Positions 18,401 to 26,747 of a stretch of 64,000 nucleotides of DNA are shown here, one piece after another; the first letter of the stretch is position 1; each line of letters starts with the position of its first letter. The DNA is from a candidate division KSB1 bacterium. Its GTDB lineage: Bacteria > Zhuqueibacterota > Zhuqueibacteria > Thermofontimicrobiales > Thermofontimicrobiaceae. Location of the stretch: contig JAPDPQ010000019.1 in the NCBI GenBank assembly GCA_034506395.1, positions 41,863 to 105,862 on the forward strand. Direction: 5' to 3'. The notes under the pieces are model-generated. The model did not search any database. It saw nothing but the letters and a program-made list of their open reading frames with translations, and had not been told where the DNA came from. The position numbers and the translations under genes are program-made.

Positions 18401-18733
18401 ATTATCAGTTCACAAAAGGGTAAGCTGCCCAAGGTCCATTCGTTCATTTCTGTTGCGCCAGAAAACGTGCTCCTTGCTACCATCAAAATCGCCGAGCCGG
18501 AAAAAAGTTTCGATTTCGATGCCCAGGCAGACCCCCATATTTGGATCGTTCGACTCTATGAAACTCACGGAGAAGCTGCTGAAACCGTGGTTCGATTCCC
18601 ACGCCCAGTGAAACGAGCTTGTAAGTCGAACTTTTTAGAAGAAGAAGGCGAGCCTCTCACATTCGAGGCCAATCAAGTGAAATTCAACTTGAACGCGCAT
18701 CAAATTATTACGATCAAAGTTTGGTTGGAATAA
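15467..18733 (+). CDS. GH38 alpha-mannosidase (copy 2, exported)
   Basis: This 1088-residue GH38 enzyme is a paralogue of the one at 9444-12629. It has a signal peptide starting MKKMFLAVAIGIIWAVQLL and ending near AQ, so it acts in the periplasm or beyond. A jelly-roll-like segment (about 75-165, VDDAGICWINGEKKG) precedes the catalytic domain, which shows AHIDCAWLWRYLET, WNPDSFGYNWNMPQ (Asp nucleophile) and NQFHDILPGSSI. The open frame extends upstream to a GTG at 15422, but the ATG at 15467 has GGAG at 15457-15460 and begins the signal peptide. It is transcribed away from blaI. With an exported and an apparently cytoplasmic mannosidase, the locus could break down mannose-rich glycans in two compartments. 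Confidence 0.9.
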   Translation: MKKMFLAVAIGIIWAVQLLAQTSSSKYIDMLCAELERYMAIRFDEWKYTTQMAIDAWRPNYDDVGWKTIRIDESIYPDSAWLRKTIFVPERILGMPVLGGTIRLVVSVDDAGICWINGEKKGLFKWTGEYLLTRDAKPGQAFSVAIKAINTGGPMRLLEARLVWDRAKPLADKVQDYILSLRVGQKLLSGDTYLKTGRVQLDRGIDLSTVPTKQRTQLRKQLEEAARLVEVTALKNGYPQIFEASLEKSRQALRPIGKFAKEFTLIFDSNAHIDCAWLWRYLETINVAKNTFSSVLDMMEARPDFTYTQSQAHLYWWMETLHPNVFQRIQQRVADGRWEIVGGMWVEPDCNLISGESWARQLLYGKRYFREKFGVDVKIGWNPDSFGYNWNMPQFYRDAGITAFITQKIGWNDTNMFPYRLFWWQAPDGTKILTYFPNDYVNEIKNPFALVDWLRQFEANTGLKNMLVLYGVGDHGGGPDLEMINRIEALKKLDIYPTVRYGTASEYLDWIRSQDLSNLPVWTDELYLEYHRGTYTTQSNTKRHHRESEQLFGNAEQIAAIAGLYGHPYHRTDMLAGWRGVLFNQFHDILPGSSIYAVYKDADELYQQSQQIAKHELETSLKFLATLINTKTKKNVTPVLIYNPLAWTRTDIVELLLPEDDHQIYSLFNSQGKAIPSQIVSAGRYRNKILFIAEDIPAMGYAVYELRSQPPNQWQHLSATDLSAENEFYRLSIDSTTGWLSSIYDKRLERELLSGPGNELQLIKDTPSAWDAWNLGLGERYPSNFRGARLIEEGPVRSVIRVQHDFLKPGVEKSYPTPNNPNSYFTQDIILYRGIDRIDFVTEADWWEEHVMLKVAFAVAASDSLASYEIPFGTIRRPTTMRNDWEKARFEVNQHHWFDLTDATQQFGVSLLNRAKYGGDIHGQVMRLSLLRSPKWPDPMADMGKHRIEYSLYPHSGDWKTGNSIRRGYEYNYPLLARIISSQKGKLPKVHSFISVAPENVLLATIKIAEPEKSFDFDAQADPHIWIVRLYETHGEAAETVVRFPRPVKRACKSNFLEEEGEPLTFEANQVKFNLNAHQIITIKVWLE

Positions 18734-18793
18734 AAAAGCCTCCCAGAGTCCAATTGCGGCTATGATGAGGATGCGGAGCCGACTCTGGGAGGC
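18732..18793 (-). terminator. rho-independent terminator for the LysM gene, convergent with GH38 copy 2
   Basis: A perfect 13-bp stem (GCCTCCCAGAGTC at 18738-18750 against 18781-18793) with a 30-base loop is followed on the minus strand by TTTTTTA. It starts just after the mannosidase stop and may serve both strands. Confidence 0.75.
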
Positions 18794-18838
18794 CGCTGTG
18801 GAGGGAGGAAGCTCTTTGCTCAACAAATGTTCATTCCC

Positions 18839-19279
18839 TCAACTCTCTGCTACTCGGACCGGAATCCAGATGATTGTGCCCACTGGCAACCGCAGCGGGT
18901 CGGTGACTTTGTTGATTCTTTCTAGCACTTTCCAATTCACCTGATACTTGCGCTCCAAATCGAATAAGGTCTCGCCGGGATTCACAATGTGAGGTTCCAA
19001 TCTATATGATCGTTGTTCAACGCCTTCATTATTTGGTTGCTCATTAGGTGCTGTTGGTTGCTGAATTCCATTTTTGATCCCTTTCATCGTTTCATTGATC
19101 CTTGATGGATTGCAGACGATCTGAATCCAGCCCGCTGACAGCATCAGCATGAACATAATCAAAAGCAGCAGCATCAAAAAGCTGAATCGGATGACGGACC
19201 GAAACATTTTGGTTACCTCCTGTCTTATTTGTCCGGGCAATAAAAGGAGGTCACTCATCGGCGTGCTTCTTTTTTGCAT
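18839..19279 (-). CDS. membrane-anchored LysM-domain protein
   Basis: One strongly hydrophobic segment (FLMLLLLIMFMLMLSAGWI) is followed by a polar linker and a single C-terminal LysM domain (HIVNPGETLFDLERKYQVNW through LPVGTIIWIPV), so the protein should sit in the inner membrane and bind peptidoglycan with its periplasmic end. Two in-frame starts both have strong ribosome sites: ATG at 19279 (AAGGAGGG 8 bases upstream, 146 residues) and ATG at 19207 (AGGAGG 8 bases upstream, 122 residues). I list the longer form; the shorter starts MFRSVIRFSF and is an equally typical signal anchor. The frame remains open to 19381 without support. Confidence 0.75.
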   Translation of the reverse strand: MQKRSTPMSDLLLLPGQIRQEVTKMFRSVIRFSFLMLLLLIMFMLMLSAGWIQIVCNPSRINETMKGIKNGIQQPTAPNEQPNNEGVEQRSYRLEPHIVNPGETLFDLERKYQVNWKVLERINKVTDPLRLPVGTIIWIPVRVAES

Positions 19280-19714
19280 AGGCGTTACCCTCCTTGTTGA
19301 TTGGATTCGAATCCACTCTGGATATTCACAAAAATAATGCCATGAAATTGGAAGAGAAATAGTAAGGGTAACAGAATGCATATTCAGCGGTTAACAGAGG
19401 CTTATCATGGTGCGGTTTTCTAGCTCTTGCAGCAATATCGCAGCACCATTGCTATTTTTTTACGACATTTTTGAAAATGGCGATTTTTGAGGTTCATCAA
19501 AACGAAGCGCGTTGGAGAACGCTAAAAGCTATAATGCTCTGAATAGCGCCTGGACAAGTTCAAGAGGTGCAATTCGAACAAGCTATGCACCGGCAATCCA
19601 TCCTTCGAAAAATTCTTTCGATCTTTGCCGATGTTGATGGAGTTGGCAACAATTGTAACTCAAACAGATCTGTGAGCTTTCTATCATCCGCAGATGATGG
19701 ATTATGAGGATGTC
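19280..19714. other. intergenic region without recognised genes
   Basis: No gene, tRNA or clear promoter is visible. There are two short imperfect inverted repeats (GGTGC.../...GCACC around 19410-19455, and GGTGCA/TGCACC around 19566-19591), too weak to call. Confidence 0.4.
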
Positions 19715-20254
19715 TCAATCCGCCTGTTCTGGTAATAATCGGTTCAGCTTCTGTTCGAATACATCATAGGTTGCTTGATCGAACAAACAAAAGATTACGA
19801 GTTCAAGGCCGCTTTCTCCCTTAAGATATTCGATGGTCGTGGTTAACATGATCTCCGCGCAGCGGTCCACCGGGTAGCCGAAAATCCCAGTGCTAATGGC
19901 GGGAAAAGCAATCGATTTTAAAAGGTGCTTGTCAGCTAATTTTAAACTATTCAGGGTAGCATTGCGGAGCTTGGCATCTTCATCACCCTCCCCCATCCGA
20001 GGGCCCACCGCATGAATGACATGTTTTGCTTTTAAATTCCCCCCTGTTGTAATCACGGCGCCGCCGACAAATGTTCCCCCGATCTTATTACACTCCTCTT
20101 GGATCATAGGACCGCCCTTCCGTCGAATAGCACCGGCCACGCCGCCCCCTAAAATCAGTTGCGAATTCGCTGCATTGACGATCGCATCCGTAGCCAAGTC
20201 GGTAATATCCCCCTTCACCAATTCAATCACATGATGATCTATCATCTTCCTCAT
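19715..20254 (-). CDS. macrodomain protein, probable O-acetyl-ADP-ribose deacetylase (YmdB-like)
   Basis: A 179-residue stand-alone macrodomain. It shows the family motifs GDITDLATDAIVNAANS, LGGGVAGAIRRKGG, and the phosphate-binding loop AISTGIFGYP. Such enzymes hydrolyse O-acetyl-ADP-ribose or remove ADP-ribose from targets in the cytoplasm. The ATG at 20254 has GGAGGGAATCGAG directly upstream. The neighbours are unrelated metabolic genes, so context adds little; no partner ADP-ribosyltransferase is visible nearby. Confidence 0.9.
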   Translation of the reverse strand: MRKMIDHHVIELVKGDITDLATDAIVNAANSQLILGGGVAGAIRRKGGPMIQEECNKIGGTFVGGAVITTGGNLKAKHVIHAVGPRMGEGDEDAKLRNATLNSLKLADKHLLKSIAFPAISTGIFGYPVDRCAEIMLTTTIEYLKGESGLELVIFCLFDQATYDVFEQKLNRLLPEQAD

Positions 20255-20434
20255 CTCGATTCCCTCCGATCCGTCGAATTTATTATGCGAACATGTAATA
20301 AAAAACTTTTTTTACTACCATGAAACGCAATAACAGCTCACTGACATTTGATTGCTTATCACTGATTACTACTGATGATTCACCACTGATTCCTGAATAG
20401 GATAATCACTACGTTCGTCCATTAAATCCCAAGC

Positions 20435-20803
20435 TCACGGGATCGGCACTGGTTTGCGGTCCTGGTCGACAGCCACATAAGTGATCTCGGCTGAGGTAAC
20501 TGGAACTTCCTCGCCGGGGTGATCCCATCGGCTGGCTCGGACGTCGACCTCAATAGTGATTGACGTTCGGCCTTTCCGAATTGTTCGCGTATAAAATGAC
20601 ACCTGATCGCCGACGAAGACTGGTTGATGGAATTCCACTTTGTTCATCGCAACGGTCACATAGTTCATCACCGCCGTCTTGCGCGCTTCAAGCACGCCGG
20701 CAAGGTCAATATAAGAGAGAATGACGCCGCCAAAAACCGTTCCGTAGCGATTGGTGTCCTTGGGCATCGGCATCACACGAAGCACTGGATCTTGTTGAGC
20801 CAT
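20435..20803 (-). CDS. acyl-CoA thioesterase, hotdog fold (YciA-like)
   Basis: A 122-residue single hotdog domain. The features of the YciA/BACH group are present: NRYGTVFGGVILSYIDLAG with the catalytic Asp in the long helix, VEFHQPVFVGDQVSFY, and TSITIEVDVRA. It should hydrolyse acyl-CoA esters in the cytoplasm; chain-length preference is not predictable. AGGGT lies before the ATG at 20803. It is on the same strand as the macrodomain gene but about 180 bases away, so an operon is uncertain. Confidence 0.85.
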   Translation of the reverse strand: MAQQDPVLRVMPMPKDTNRYGTVFGGVILSYIDLAGVLEARKTAVMNYVTVAMNKVEFHQPVFVGDQVSFYTRTIRKGRTSITIEVDVRASRWDHPGEEVPVTSAEITYVAVDQDRKPVPIP

Positions 20804-20946
20804 CTTTCTACCCTACTTGAAATCATCTCTATTACTGATTCTTCTGATTAAATTAAGCAAATTTCCAGATTTTTTCCGCATCACTGAGCAACTTTATTAA
20901 TATGATCCCCATCATATAATGGCCAAAACGCATCTAACAAATGCAA

Positions 20947-21972
20947 TTATTTTCTAGGATAGCTGATCTTCCCTTGAACAAATTGTTCTGCCAGATCGAC
21001 TTCAAATTTGCTTCCGATGAATAACGGGGTGCGTTGGTGCAGCTCAGTTGGCTGGATTTCCGAGATATTGCGATAGCCATCGCTGGCACGGCCTCCAGCT
21101 TGCTCAAAGATGAAGGCCATTGGCGCAGCTTCGTAAAGCAACCGCAATTTGCCCGATGGTTTATTCGGGCTTTTGTAATCGAGCGGATAGAGAAATATCC
21201 CACCATACAACAAAGTCCGATGCAGATCCGCCACCATGGATCCAATATATCGAAGCGAGTACGGCTTTCCGATGTGATTATCCTTACTCTTCAGGTAATC
21301 CACAAATTGCTGGGTCCCCTTGTCCCAATAATGATAATTCCCTTCGTTCACGCTGTAAATATTCCCTTGCGGTGGAATTTTGATATTCTCATGGGATAAA
21401 AGGAACTCGCCTACACTGGGATCCAGCGTGAAGCCATGCACCCCATGTCCCGTGGTATAAACCAACATGGTCGAAGAACCATACACCACATATGCTGCTC
21501 CAACCTGCTTATAGCCAGGCTGCAAACAATCTGCAATGGTCCCACGCCTTTGATCGCTAATTTTGCGATGGATCGAAAAGATCGAGCCAACGCTCACATT
21601 GACATCGATGTTGGACGAGCCGTCAAGCGGATCGAACAACAATACGTACTTCCCGCATTTATATTCTTTGGGAATCAGGATCACATCTTCCTGCTCTTCC
21701 GATGCCATCACGCAAACCCGACCGGTTCGATCCATTGCCCGCCTGATGACCCGATCGGCAAACTCATCCAATTTCTGGACTGCCTCTCCCTGAACATTGG
21801 TCCTGCCAGTCTGGCCGAGGATCTCAACCAATCCAGCTTTGTTCACGTCGCGGGCAATGATTTTAGCGGCAAATGTGATGTCATAAAGCAATTGAGTGAA
21901 ATCACCCTTGGCTTCGGGAAATCCCTGCTGCTGACGTTCGAGGATAAACCGCTCAATTGTAATCAATTCCAT
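20947..21972 (-). CDS. fbp: fructose-1,6-bisphosphatase class 1
   Basis: This 341-residue enzyme hydrolyses fructose 1,6-bisphosphate to fructose 6-phosphate in gluconeogenesis. The metal-binding motif [17 protein letters not shown] and the preceding acidic ASEEQED are intact, and the N-terminal [17 protein letters not shown] is typical of class 1. The frame opens at a TTG (21990), with ATGs at 21981 and 21972; I choose 21972 because AAGGGA then has a normal spacing of about 9 bases. Confidence 0.93.
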   Translation of the reverse strand: MELITIERFILERQQQGFPEAKGDFTQLLYDITFAAKIIARDVNKAGLVEILGQTGRTNVQGEAVQKLDEFADRVIRRAMDRTGRVCVMASEEQEDVILIPKEYKCGKYVLLFDPLDGSSNIDVNVSVGSIFSIHRKISDQRRGTIADCLQPGYKQVGAAYVVYGSSTMLVYTTGHGVHGFTLDPSVGEFLLSHENIKIPPQGNIYSVNEGNYHYWDKGTQQFVDYLKSKDNHIGKPYSLRYIGSMVADLHRTLLYGGIFLYPLDYKSPNKPSGKLRLLYEAAPMAFIFEQAGGRASDGYRNISEIQPTELHQRTPLFIGSKFEVDLAEQFVQGKISYPRK

Positions 21973-22043
21973 TTCACTCATTCCCTTCAATGGTCAAAAC
22001 TATTCTTTTCGAAACAAGCAGACATTCCAAGGTTCTCGACTTA

Positions 22044-23153
22044 TTAGATCACAAAGGAAGCTTTCAATTTTCGTTCCTTTTCGAATCGTTTCAGAGCCAA
22101 TTGGATCAGTCGATCAATTAGCTCACTGTATGGTATGCCGCTGGCCTCCCACAATTTTGGGTACATGCTGATCTTCGTGAACCCAGGGATCGTATTGATT
22201 TCGCTCACAAAAATCTCGCGATTATCGCGCAAGAAGAAATCGACTCGGGCCATGCCCTCGCAGCACAGCACGCGATAGGTCTGGATCGCCAATGCCTGAA
22301 ATCGCTGCATCAATTCAGGAGCCAGATTTGCTGGGATCTCCAATTTGGCGCCATGCTCGTCAATGTATTTGGCCTCGTACGAATAAAATTCATGTTGGGG
22401 GATAATCTCCCCCGGAATAGAGGCAATTGGATCCTCATTTCCCAATACAGAGCATTCGATCTCTCGGCAGTGAATATATTCCTCGATTAAAATTTTCGTA
22501 TCGTACAGAAAAGCATCCTGAAGCGCTGGCGTAAAATGCGCGCGCTCTTTCACTTTATGAATTCCAACTGAAGAGCCGAGATTGGCAGGTTTCACAAAAA
22601 AAGGTAAGCCTAACTGCTTTGTCACATCATCAAAATCGATCGATGCTAATTGGCTGTCATGAAACACAAGGAACTTTGGCACAGGAACACCACCATCTCG
22701 CAGCAACCGTTTCATCACATCTTTATCCATGCCCACAGCCGAACCCAGCACGCCAGCGCCAACAAATGGGGTATTGAATAGCTTGAGCAGGCCCTGGATC
22801 GTGCCGTCCTCGCCATAAGGACCATGAAGCACTGGAAAAACCACATCGATGTGCCCCAAAGATTGATAGTTGGTAAGGCTGACCAATTCATTACCAGCTT
22901 GGCCAGATGGAATCAGAGCGATCCTCTGCGCATTATTCAGATTTAGCGCAATCCGCTTGGGGTCGTCAGCATTCAAAAAAAACCGCGATGGCTCTCCTAA
23001 ATACCATTGCCCCTCTTTATCGATTCCAATTGATAACACTTCATATTTCTTTTTGTCAATGGCTTCGATGACGTTTTTAGCTGATTGGAGCGATACCTCA
23101 TGTTCCGCAGATTTCCCCCCAAAGATAATTGCAACCCGAATTTTCTTGTTCAC
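22044..23153 (-). CDS. ddl: D-alanine--D-alanine ligase
   Basis: ATP-grasp enzyme that makes the D-Ala-D-Ala dipeptide for peptidoglycan. Visible motifs are FGGKSAEHEVSLQSAKNV, HGPYGEDGTIQGLL, KPANLGSSVGI, ARVDFF and EINTIPGFT. I choose the GTG at 23153, which gives a 369-residue protein beginning with the canonical (M)NKKIRVAIIFGGKS and has AAGGGA at a 9-base distance. The ATGs at 23225 and 23186 would add a basic N-terminal extension not usual in the family. Confidence 0.92.
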   Translation of the reverse strand: MNKKIRVAIIFGGKSAEHEVSLQSAKNVIEAIDKKKYEVLSIGIDKEGQWYLGEPSRFFLNADDPKRIALNLNNAQRIALIPSGQAGNELVSLTNYQSLGHIDVVFPVLHGPYGEDGTIQGLLKLFNTPFVGAGVLGSAVGMDKDVMKRLLRDGGVPVPKFLVFHDSQLASIDFDDVTKQLGLPFFVKPANLGSSVGIHKVKERAHFTPALQDAFLYDTKILIEEYIHCREIECSVLGNEDPIASIPGEIIPQHEFYSYEAKYIDEHGAKLEIPANLAPELMQRFQALAIQTYRVLCCEGMARVDFFLRDNREIFVSEINTIPGFTKISMYPKLWEASGIPYSELIDRLIQLALKRFEKERKLKASFVI

Positions 23154-23532
23154 TGTTTCTGGTCCCTTCCGATTTTTTTGATCCATTCGTGTTTCATTCC
23201 AGCTCTTTTCAATAGATCTCTTCATTCTGTAACATTGAATTTATCTTATTGATTTCATACCTGCGAATGAAACTATCTTTTAAAACCTCCTGTGTCGGAA
23301 TCTAAGAAAGTCCTGCATTCCTAGTAATGACATTTCCATGATTGCAAATTTATCGTGTTGTAGAAGGTCAAATCTATTCAGCTATCATGCCTTGAGCGAC
23401 CGACTCAAATCTTCGGTAGGCAACAGTACAATGACTGAAAAGGGATGATGAGATTTGCATGCATGGCGTAACAAGTAGATGCCGGACATTCTCGCCGTCA
23501 TTGCGTGCTGCTTCGACGTTCCACTTGGGTGG
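23154..23532. other. intergenic region with degenerate repeat remnants
   Basis: No gene is apparent. The stretch 23290-23335 (GGAATCT...CCTGCATTCC...AATGACAT) and CGTCATTGCGTGCTGCTTCG around 23498 resemble decayed copies of common dispersed palindromes, but neither is well enough conserved to call. Confidence 0.3.
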
Positions 23533-24654
23533 TCAAATACTCAATCTATAATGCTTGAAACTCCATACGATTTCTTTGACGATCACCTGAGCGACTGCAA
23601 AGGCAGGGATAGCGACCAGCATCCCGAAAATGCCACCAATGTTTCCACCCAATAAAATAACAATGATCACCAGCAAAGGATGAATTTGTACACTCCGCGA
23701 GACAATCACTGGTGATATTAAGACATTATCTAACAACTGGATCATGGCAAAAGCGATGATGATCCCGATCACTGAGCCAGCGGTGCCGTTTTCCACCACA
23801 GCCACCAAGATGGCGGGTAAGGCGCCAACAATTGGACCGAAATAAGGGATCATATTAGCTAGGCCAGCAATGATTCCAATGACGAAACAATAGGGGACCT
23901 TCAGAGAATAAAGCGCAATAATCGATAAGCTGCCAACAATCGAGGAAACCAGCAACTGGCCGCGAATATAATTGCCCAATTGAAGATTGGTTTTATAAAG
24001 CAAATTGAGCGAAAGCTCGAAATAGCGGTTCGGCACTGACTGGATGATGAACTTTTTGATATTATATCCGTCCTTGAGGAAAAAGAAGGTGATAAATGGA
24101 ACAGTTACGATCAGCGTAAACGATGAAATGATGGCAAAAATCATGTTCAAACTTTTGCGCACCAAGGACGTGAATAAGTCATGCAACCGCGCGCTTACTT
24201 CTCGGGCAATTTCTGGATTTTTGAGGATTGGGATCCGATGCGTCAGGGTCATTTGAATTTTATCAATGACGGTCTCAGAATCTTGGCTCGCCAATACTTG
24301 AGAGAGGGTTTGAATTTCATGGTTCAATGTCGGCAACAATAACTTGATTCCGACAATAATTAACCCGCCAAAGACAATAAATAGAATTCCAACGGCTGCT
24401 CCTCGGTTGATGCCAAGATTCTCCAATTTATCCACTAATGGCGTCAATAGCAATGAAATGACCAACGAGACCAGCAACGGTAATAGAATTGGCATGAATA
24501 TCGGCAATAGGCGAATCATTGCACCGACACTTAAGATAACCAGTAACACTTTGACAATTTTTTTGATCAATTGCTTGTTAAGAATGATCACCAATTGCTG
24601 ATCAGGGCTGGGATTGGGCGTGCCGTTTTTTGGGTGCTGCGTATTCAAATTCAT
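23533..24654 (-). CDS. AI-2E family membrane permease (copy 1)
   Basis: A 373-residue inner-membrane protein with the AI-2E/PerM layout: paired helices near the N-terminus (LLPLLVSLVISLLLTPLV), a central amphipathic region, and C-terminal helices containing GLANMIPYFGPIVGALPA and PLLVIIVILLGGNIGG. Members export small molecules or couple ion gradients; the substrate is not predictable. Its ATG overlaps the stop of the upstream cyclic-nucleotide-binding gene by 4 bases (ATGA), so the two are translationally coupled and probably work together. Confidence 0.87.
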   Translation of the reverse strand: MNLNTQHPKNGTPNPSPDQQLVIILNKQLIKKIVKVLLVILSVGAMIRLLPIFMPILLPLLVSLVISLLLTPLVDKLENLGINRGAAVGILFIVFGGLIIVGIKLLLPTLNHEIQTLSQVLASQDSETVIDKIQMTLTHRIPILKNPEIAREVSARLHDLFTSLVRKSLNMIFAIISSFTLIVTVPFITFFFLKDGYNIKKFIIQSVPNRYFELSLNLLYKTNLQLGNYIRGQLLVSSIVGSLSIIALYSLKVPYCFVIGIIAGLANMIPYFGPIVGALPAILVAVVENGTAGSVIGIIIAFAMIQLLDNVLISPVIVSRSVQIHPLLVIIVILLGGNIGGIFGMLVAIPAFAVAQVIVKEIVWSFKHYRLSI

Positions 24655-25178
24655 CGAATGATTACTGAGCTCTCATACTGCTGTTTTAATTCCTGTAATT
24701 CATTATTGCTGAGCCGCAATCGCTCGGCCAGCATTTGAGCCAGTTTCAGCAAAATTTTATTGCCAAGTCTCGGCTTGCTCTCAATCAAGTTGAACAAATC
24801 GGGGCGAAACAGACCAAACACGCTGGAGTTCTCCAATGCCACGGCAGTGGCAGATCTGGGCGATTCATCCAGAAGTGCCATCTCACCCAAAAACTCCCCA
24901 GAATGCAAGATGGCGAGTTCCTCCCGACTGGCATCATCATAGTTTTTATAAATGCCGATTTTGCCGGTCTCGATCACATACATGCCAACACCTGGCTCAT
25001 CCTCAAAAAAAAGGACTTCACCCTTTTTATAGTGGCGATGATGCAGAATCCGCTTGAATTCCCGCAATTCGCTCTTTTTGAGCTGACTAAAAAAGGGCAC
25101 TTTTTTCAAGATTGAATCAAGATCTGGCTTATGTCGACCGTTTTTATCGAAAATATTATTCCAATAACTGCTCGGCAT
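24651..25178 (-). CDS. cyclic-nucleotide-binding-domain protein (Crp-like sensor domain without HTH)
   Basis: A 175-residue protein built of one cNMP-binding domain (about residues 30-150), with the phosphate-binding-cassette signature GEMALLDESPRSATA and the beta-roll ELREFKRILHHRHYKKGEVL. There is no DNA-binding winged helix after it, only a short helical tail (AERLRLSNNELQELKQQYES). It could regulate the membrane protein whose gene overlaps its end. No strong ribosome site is seen before the ATG at 25178. Confidence 0.85.
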   Translation of the reverse strand: MPSSYWNNIFDKNGRHKPDLDSILKKVPFFSQLKKSELREFKRILHHRHYKKGEVLFFEDEPGVGMYVIETGKIGIYKNYDDASREELAILHSGEFLGEMALLDESPRSATAVALENSSVFGLFRPDLFNLIESKPRLGNKILLKLAQMLAERLRLSNNELQELKQQYESSVIIR

Positions 25179-25362
25179 GGTTGCTTAATCGTGTTTTAAT
25201 AAAAACCGGGCTATTATCTCCCGTTCAGGCTTTTGTTATCAAACTGACTTTTTTCTGGCTAAATATAACACTCCCAAATTTATGAGTCAAGGCAATTTTA
25301 ATTTATAATTAAATTTTATTTTTCTATTGATTTTCTTTAATAAATCAGTTATTTTATACGCC

Positions 25363-26520
25363 ATGAAATTTTTGATCTCGACAATTTCGCTGATCATGTT
25401 TTTTTTCTCGGCATTGGGCGCTCCTCAAAGCGGTCGAAACCAAGCCAAAGGCCAGCTCGAACAGATTCGAAAAGAAATCGAGAGCTATCGGCGCAAGCTG
25501 CAACAAGAGCAACGGAAAGAAAAACAACTGCTGGATTCGATATCGCAGTTGGAGCGAGAGATCGATTTGACCCATCAGTTGGTAATGGAGCTGGAGAGAG
25601 AGGAACAGCGCCGCGCCAGAATGATCTCAAAAATCAGTCAGGCCTTGGATACCACCCAGACCGAACTGGATCGGTTGCAACAAATTTATGCGCGACGGGT
25701 GGTCAGCTTTTACAAATATGGTCGGGTCAGGGACTTGGAACTGCTTCTGTCGTCTCGATCGTTCACCCAAGCCCTCGCTTGGCTAAAATTTCAACGCTTG
25801 ATTGCCAAAAATGATCAGCGCAATTATAATAATATTCTCAAAAAGAAAAATAAGATCGAGGTCCAACGGAGCCAACTGAAGCAGGAAGCGGTGGCGCACC
25901 GCCAGATTCTCAACGAAAAAAGGCAAGAAGAGGCACGTCTCAGGGAGACCAGTAAGAAGCGTGGCCAGCTCTTGGCCCAGGTTCAGAACAATAAACAAGC
26001 ATTGCTGCAGCGGCTAAAAGAGTATGAGCTGTCAATGAAAGAAATTCAACGGCTCATACAGATCGAAGAGGATAAACGGATCGGACTGGAGCAACAGGGG
26101 GTGGTTCAGGCGACCGATTTTCCTTCTCTGAAGGGACGGATGATTTGGCCAACGCGCGGAAGAATTATCAACCATTTTGGTCGCTATCAGCATCCGAAAT
26201 TCAAAGGGGTTACACTTCAAAATATTGGGATCGATATTCAGGCTGAATATGGTCAGGAGGTCCGCGCCACGGGGAAGGGGATCGTCACGGCGATCACTTG
26301 GCAGCGTGGCCGAGGAAATATTGTGATGATCAATCACTTCGGCGGCTATTTTACGGTCTACACTCATCTCGCCCAGATTTTCGTCCAAGTGGATGATAGT
26401 GTTGAGATCGGCCAGGTGATCGGCACGGTTGGCGACTCTGGCTCTTTAACAGGGCCCCAGCTTCATTTCGAGATCTGGAAGAACAAGCAGCCGTTGAATC
26501 CTGAGGACTGGCTCAGCTAA
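25363..26520 (+). CDS. EnvC/M23-family murein hydrolase activator with degenerate LytM domain
   Basis: This 385-residue exported protein has a signal peptide (MKFLISTISLIMFFFSALG), a long coiled coil (about 25-245, rich in Q, E, R and K), and a C-terminal LytM/M23 domain (about 265-385). The order matches EnvC, which activates amidases at the division septum. The LytM active site is incomplete: the usual HxxxD reads NIGID, and the usual HLH near the end reads QLH, although the YTHL histidine remains. That argues for an activator rather than an enzyme. I start at the ATG at 25363 because the upstream TTG (25327) adds residues before the signal peptide. Confidence 0.87.
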   Translation: MKFLISTISLIMFFFSALGAPQSGRNQAKGQLEQIRKEIESYRRKLQQEQRKEKQLLDSISQLEREIDLTHQLVMELEREEQRRARMISKISQALDTTQTELDRLQQIYARRVVSFYKYGRVRDLELLLSSRSFTQALAWLKFQRLIAKNDQRNYNNILKKKNKIEVQRSQLKQEAVAHRQILNEKRQEEARLRETSKKRGQLLAQVQNNKQALLQRLKEYELSMKEIQRLIQIEEDKRIGLEQQGVVQATDFPSLKGRMIWPTRGRIINHFGRYQHPKFKGVTLQNIGIDIQAEYGQEVRATGKGIVTAITWQRGRGNIVMINHFGGYFTVYTHLAQIFVQVDDSVEIGQVIGTVGDSGSLTGPQLHFEIWKNKQPLNPEDWLS

Positions 26521-26610
26521 TAACGTGGGCTATACATCTTCGCAGCCGTTGTTGTTTATCAGAAAAAATAGACTTCTGCAAATCGAACAGATATATCACA
26601 AAAGCATATT

Positions 26611-26638
26611 ACTCCTGCGGAAGCAGGAGTCTCTTTTA
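26611..26638 (+). terminator. rho-independent terminator after the envC-like gene
   Basis: ACTCCTGC, a GGAA loop and GCAGGAGT (26611-26630) are followed by CTCTTTTATTT. The stem also resembles the common dispersed palindrome built on CCTGC/GCAGG. Confidence 0.8.
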
Positions 26639-26747
26639 TTTGATGAGACATGATTGGCAAGATACTTGCCTTTGCGGGCATGGCATCAATACAAATTGTC
26701 AATGATCTAAGTTTTGCAGGAGTTTTTGAATACCAAGGGATAAAATC

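Noticed and set aside
19308..19319. GGATTCGAATCC as part of a tRNA T-arm
   Set aside because: It is a self-complementary 12-mer without acceptor, D or anticodon arms around it.
23480..23532. Well-formed dispersed repeat near CGTCATTGCG
   Set aside because: Only one arm resembles the known repeat; the rest has decayed too far to call.
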